A program made the translations under genes and the position numbers. The notes beneath the pieces were generated by a model. That model saw only the letters and a list, made by a program, of their open reading frames with translations. It searched no databases and was not told the origin of the DNA. From assembly GCA_002162765.1 (NCBI GenBank), contig MAAR01000004.1:496001-560000 (forward strand): 64,000 nt of DNA. The letters are read 5' to 3'. The first letter of the stretch is position 1. Each line of letters begins with the position of its first letter. This stretch comes from Flavobacteriales bacterium 34_180_T64. Lineage in GTDB: Bacteria; Bacteroidota; Bacteroidia; Flavobacteriales; Flavobacteriaceae. This document shows positions 60,842-64,000 of this stretch, piece after piece.

Positions 60842-62188
60842 ATGAGACGTACACTCATTACTATACTAAGTTTATTTGTTGTTTCAGTTGTTTATTGCCA
60901 AGATCAAACGCGTAGCTTCACTTTGCAAGAAGCCATTGACTATGCATTAGAGCATAATAGAACAGCAAAAAATGCGGCTCGAGATATTGAAGCTGCAGAA
61001 CAACAAAAATGGGAAACTACCGCAACAGGTCTTCCACAAATAAATGCTAACATCGAATATCAAAATTGGATAAAACAACAAGTATCCTTGCTTCCTGCTG
61101 AATTTTTTGGCGGTAATCCAGGAGAATTTGCCGAGGTCGCTTTTGGAACAAAACAAACCATGAACGCTACAGTAACCTTAGATCAAAAAATATTTGACGG
61201 TTCTTATCTGGTTGGTTTACAATCGGCTAAAGTGTTTCTGGAAATTTCTAAAAACGCTAAAGAAAAGACAGATCTAGAAGTTAGAAAGACCGTAATTAAT
61301 GCCTATGGAAATGTATTATTAGCAGAAGAAAGTATAAAAATTCTAGAGCGTAATATTGATGTATTAGAAAAAAACTTGGATGAAACCACAAAAATATATG
61401 AAAACGGATTAGAGGAAGAAGAAAGCGTGGAGCAATTACAAATCACCTTATCTGGATTAAGTAGTAGCTTAAACAATGCCTCAAGATTAAAAGTACTTGC
61501 CTATCAAATGCTTAATATTTCTTTAGGAACAGATTTAAATACAAACACTATTTTAACGGATAATCTGGAAACCTTAACCACACAAAATATTGTGTTATCC
61601 TTATTAGATGCTGACGAAGCTGTAGAAAACACCATAGACTACAAAATTGCATCCAATGATAAGGTCTCAAAAGAATTGTTATTAAAACTAGAAAAAAGCA
61701 AAGCACTTCCAACTTTGAATGCCTTTGTGAATGGCGCTTATTCTGGCAATGCAAATAGTTTTGATTTTTCTAAAAAAGATCAACAATGGTTTGGTTCCTC
61801 ATTATTCGGTGTGAGCATGCACATTCCTCTTTTTAGTTCTGGTGAAAGAAGTGCAGCTACACAGCGTGCAAAAATAAATCTCGAAAAAGCGCAAGACGAT
61901 TTAACAGAAACAGAACAAAACCTCAAATTTCAAATTACTTCGGCAAAAAGTGATTATCAATTTTCAATTGAAGAATATGATAACAAAAGGAAAAACCTCA
62001 ACCTTTCGGAGCGTATTGAGCAAAAAAATCAGACCAAGTTTTTTGAAGGAATTGCTTCTAGCTTTGAATTACGACAGGCACAAACACAATTATATTCGGC
62101 TCAACAAGAGTTTTTACAAGCAATGCTAGACGTAATTAATAAAAAGGCAACTCTTGAAACGGTCTTAAATCAAACCTCAATCAATTAA
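60842..62188 (+). CDS. TolC-family outer-membrane efflux protein
   Basis: Outer-membrane channel of 448 residues that forms the exit duct of a tripartite efflux pump. The signal peptide ends near residue 20 (VVYCQ). Two coiled-coil/OEP repeats follow (about 25-220 and 240-445), with the typical FTLQEAIDYALEHNRTAKNAARDIEAAEQQK start and a second-repeat ISxxR-like FELRQAQTQLYSAQQEFLQAMLD. It begins one base after the TetR stop codon. Confidence 0.92.
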   Translation: MRRTLITILSLFVVSVVYCQDQTRSFTLQEAIDYALEHNRTAKNAARDIEAAEQQKWETTATGLPQINANIEYQNWIKQQVSLLPAEFFGGNPGEFAEVAFGTKQTMNATVTLDQKIFDGSYLVGLQSAKVFLEISKNAKEKTDLEVRKTVINAYGNVLLAEESIKILERNIDVLEKNLDETTKIYENGLEEEESVEQLQITLSGLSSSLNNASRLKVLAYQMLNISLGTDLNTNTILTDNLETLTTQNIVLSLLDADEAVENTIDYKIASNDKVSKELLLKLEKSKALPTLNAFVNGAYSGNANSFDFSKKDQQWFGSSLFGVSMHIPLFSSGERSAATQRAKINLEKAQDDLTETEQNLKFQITSAKSDYQFSIEEYDNKRKNLNLSERIEQKNQTKFFEGIASSFELRQAQTQLYSAQQEFLQAMLDVINKKATLETVLNQTSIN

Positions 62189-62217
62189 TCAAAACAAACA
62201 CTAAAACGCATTACACA

Positions 62218-63387
62218 ATGAAACATATAACAACTTTATTAATAGCAACTCTTATTCTAGTATCCTGTGGAGGAGATAAGAAAAAATCTGTTGAAGACAT
62301 TATTGAAGAAGGCAACCTAACAAGCATTCGTGAAAAACGCGGAGAGGTTGTAGCCAAACAACTGGAAATCGCAGAACAAATAAGCCTGCTTGATGCAAAA
62401 ATAGCAACCTTAGATACCATTAAAAGAATTCCATTAATTACGACCTTTGAAGCTAAAGCAGAGGTCTTTAATCACTATTTAGAACTTCAGGGCAATGTGA
62501 ATACTAAAAATTTACTGGTAATTTACCCTGAGTTTTCCGGGATACTCTCAAAAGTTTATGTAAAAGAGGGTCAAAAAGTTACCAAAGGACAATTATTAGC
62601 TACAATAGATGATGGTGGTTTAAATCAGCAGGTTGCTCAATTACAAATTCAAGCCGATTTAGCGCAAACCACTTTTGAGCGACAAGAACGTCTTTGGAAC
62701 CAAAAAATTGGTAGTGAAATTCAATATCTTCAGGCCAAATCGACCTATGAAGCACAACAAAAAGCAGTGAATCAAATGCAAAGTCAGCTAGCTAAAACTT
62801 CAGTTAGAGCTCCTTTTTCAGGTGTTATCGATGATGTCATCACAGAACAAGGTACTGTCGTTGCAGGGGGACAAACACAATTAATGCTTATTGTGAATTT
62901 AGACGATATGTATATTGAAACCGATGTTCCAGAAAACTATATTACTAATGTTACTACTAACAAAAATGTTCTGGTAGAATTTCCAGTTTTAGGAAAAACG
63001 ATGGATGCCAAAATAAGACAAACAGGTAATTTTATAAATCCTGCCAACCGGACATTTAAAATTGAAATTGGTATCCCAAATAAAGATAACAGTATAAAAC
63101 CAAACTTAACTGCGAAACTCAAAATTAACGATTACACCAATAATAATGCAGTATTGATTCCCCAAAGTATTATTTCAGAAAATGAAAATGGAGAACAATA
63201 TATCTATATTATAAAGGATAAAAACGGTAACAACGAAGCAATCGCAGAACGCGTTATTATTAAAACTGGAAAAACCCAGGGTAATGTTATTGAAGTTCTG
63301 GAGGGTGTTAGCGACGGTTCAGAAATTATTCAGGAAGGCGCACGTAGTGTCAAAAATGGTCAAACTGTAAAAGTAATCAACCAATAA
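62218..63387 (+). CDS. RND efflux periplasmic adaptor (MFP) lipoprotein
   Basis: Membrane-fusion protein of 389 residues linking the inner-membrane RND pump to TolC. A lipobox LVSCGG places the lipid-modified Cys near residue 17. A coiled coil follows at about 30-65, the first half of the biotinyl-lipoyl-like domain is KVYVKEGQKVTKGQLLATID near 116, a hairpin covers 135-190, and the beta-barrel domain follows (FSGVIDDVITEQGTVVAGG near 200). It lies 29 bases after the TolC-family gene and nine bases before the RND permease. Confidence 0.93.
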   Translation: MKHITTLLIATLILVSCGGDKKKSVEDIIEEGNLTSIREKRGEVVAKQLEIAEQISLLDAKIATLDTIKRIPLITTFEAKAEVFNHYLELQGNVNTKNLLVIYPEFSGILSKVYVKEGQKVTKGQLLATIDDGGLNQQVAQLQIQADLAQTTFERQERLWNQKIGSEIQYLQAKSTYEAQQKAVNQMQSQLAKTSVRAPFSGVIDDVITEQGTVVAGGQTQLMLIVNLDDMYIETDVPENYITNVTTNKNVLVEFPVLGKTMDAKIRQTGNFINPANRTFKIEIGIPNKDNSIKPNLTAKLKINDYTNNNAVLIPQSIISENENGEQYIYIIKDKNGNNEAIAERVIIKTGKTQGNVIEVLEGVSDGSEIIQEGARSVKNGQTVKVINQ

Positions 63388-63396
63388 GCCAAAACT

Positions 63397-64000
63397 ATGA
63401 CAGATAAAAAAAGGAAACTAGACAAAGAATTTGGTTTATCATCATGGGCGATAAATAATAAAACGACCATATATGTCATGATGATCATGATCCTGTTTTT
63501 AGGTGTTTCTGCCTATTTCAGTATGGCACGAGAAAGTTTTCCGGAAATTAAGGAAACTAAAATATATATAAGTTCATTATTCCCTGGGAATACTGCTGAA
63601 GATATTGAAAAACTAATTACAGACCCCTTAGAGGACAAGCTAAAAACCGTAAGTAATGTTGTTGAAATAACCTCAACATCTCAAGAAGATTACTCTATGG
63701 TGATTGTTGAGTTCGATGAATCCATTACGGTAGATCAAGCTAAACAAAAGGTAAAAGATGAAATTGATTCAGAAACTTCGAGTGAAGACTGGCCCACCTT
63801 TAATGGTGCTAAAGTAGAACCCAATGTGTTTGAATTGAGTATGTCTGAAGAAATGCCAATATTAAACATCAATATTTCGGGTGATTACCCTGTAGAAAAG
63901 CTAAAGGAGTTTGCGGAGTATTTAGAAGATGAAATAGAGGATCTTCAAGAAATTAAGCAAGTTGACATTAGAGGTGCTCAAGAAAAGGAAGTTGAAATTG
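63397..64000 (+). CDS. RND efflux permease (AcrB/HAE1 family), 5' part only
   Basis: Inner-membrane, proton-driven efflux pump subunit. Only the first 201 codons are in the window, and the frame is open to the edge. After a cytoplasmic N-terminus (SSWAINNKTTIYVMMIMILFLGVSAYFSMARESFPE, with the first helix near 22-42), the periplasmic porter domain begins: FPGNTAEDIEKLITDPLEDKLK (about 62-83) and TSQEDYSMVIVEFDES are typical. It is the last visible gene of the TetR-TolC-MFP-RND operon. Confidence 0.93.
   Translation, partial: MTDKKRKLDKEFGLSSWAINNKTTIYVMMIMILFLGVSAYFSMARESFPEIKETKIYISSLFPGNTAEDIEKLITDPLEDKLKTVSNVVEITSTSQEDYSMVIVEFDESITVDQAKQKVKDEIDSETSSEDWPTFNGAKVEPNVFELSMSEEMPILNINISGDYPVEKLKEFAEYLEDEIEDLQEIKQVDIRGAQEKEVEI

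Overview
The window is about 64 kb of AT-rich (roughly one-third GC by eye) chromosome from a member of the Bacteroidetes, almost certainly a flavobacterium (Flavobacteriaceae). The evidence is type IX secretion (T9SS) C-terminal sorting domains, flavobacterial conserved families (DUF4271, DUF4296, DUF3098, DUF3127, DUF5686, PorT-like), an ExbB/ExbD/ExbD/PorT-like cluster, Bacteroidetes-type promoters (TAnnTTTG at -7) and little use of Shine-Dalgarno sites. Most genes are housekeeping. I see no prophage, transposase, CRISPR array or plasmid feature.

Layout. 1-4.0 kb: a PhoR/PhoB-like two-component pair (kinase cut by the left edge) and two T9SS-exported proteins. 4-14.4 kb: LuxE-like acyltransferase, YHS protein, tyrS, an epimerase, then the cluster DUF4296 / dihydroorotase / polyprenol-phosphate mannosyltransferase facing DUF4271 / hemD, then pckA. 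14.4-20.1 kb: saccharopine-dehydrogenase-like enzyme with an Lrp/AsnC regulator, a zinc metallopeptidase, and leuS carrying an in-frame palindromic repeat. 20.2-25.5 kb: ftsX / small gene / DUF3098 / uppP / truB. 25.5-31.5 kb: thioredoxin-like, tag, aat, DUF3127, flavin reductase, a sensor kinase, HIT and greA. 31.6-34.9 kb: an accessory patch with a degenerate Rieske-like lipoprotein and a FecR-TPR + CHASE2-TIR gene pair. 35-39.5 kb: translation block rplM-rpsI-rpsB-tsf-pyrH-frr. 39.5-46.9 kb: DUF5686-type barrel, MMPL transporter, asnS, rpoN, PAP2-like membrane protein. 46.9-50.3 kb: PorT-like protein, two ExbD, a membrane protein, ExbB, tRNA-Ser(GGA). 50.4-53.3 kb: asparaginase, TatD, retropepsin-like protease, orphan NarL/LuxR-type response regulator. 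54.1-58.1 kb: odhB-odhA. 58.2-64 kb: barrel protein, polyprenyl synthetase, and a TetR-TolC-MFP-RND efflux operon cut by the right edge.

The most unusual region is 53345-54120, directly after the orphan response regulator. It holds three tandem units. Each has the same perfect 16-bp palindrome TACGTAACGTTACGTA (a 7-2-7 dyad, the geometry of NarL-type regulators), exactly 23 bp, a shared GAnnTTTA box, a conserved TGCTATTAAT start region, a small hairpin with a purine-rich loop and a rho-independent terminator. The stems differ in sequence between units but stay paired. These look like three activator-controlled small RNAs of about 63-70 nt. Units 1 and 3 are each followed by a 33-codon ORF, and the two ORFs encode clearly related single-span membrane peptides. 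I do not recognise a described counterpart. The second candidate is the FecR-TPR / CHASE2-TIR pair, which joins an extracytoplasmic sensor module to a TIR domain that keeps the glutamate expected of NAD-consuming TIR enzymes.
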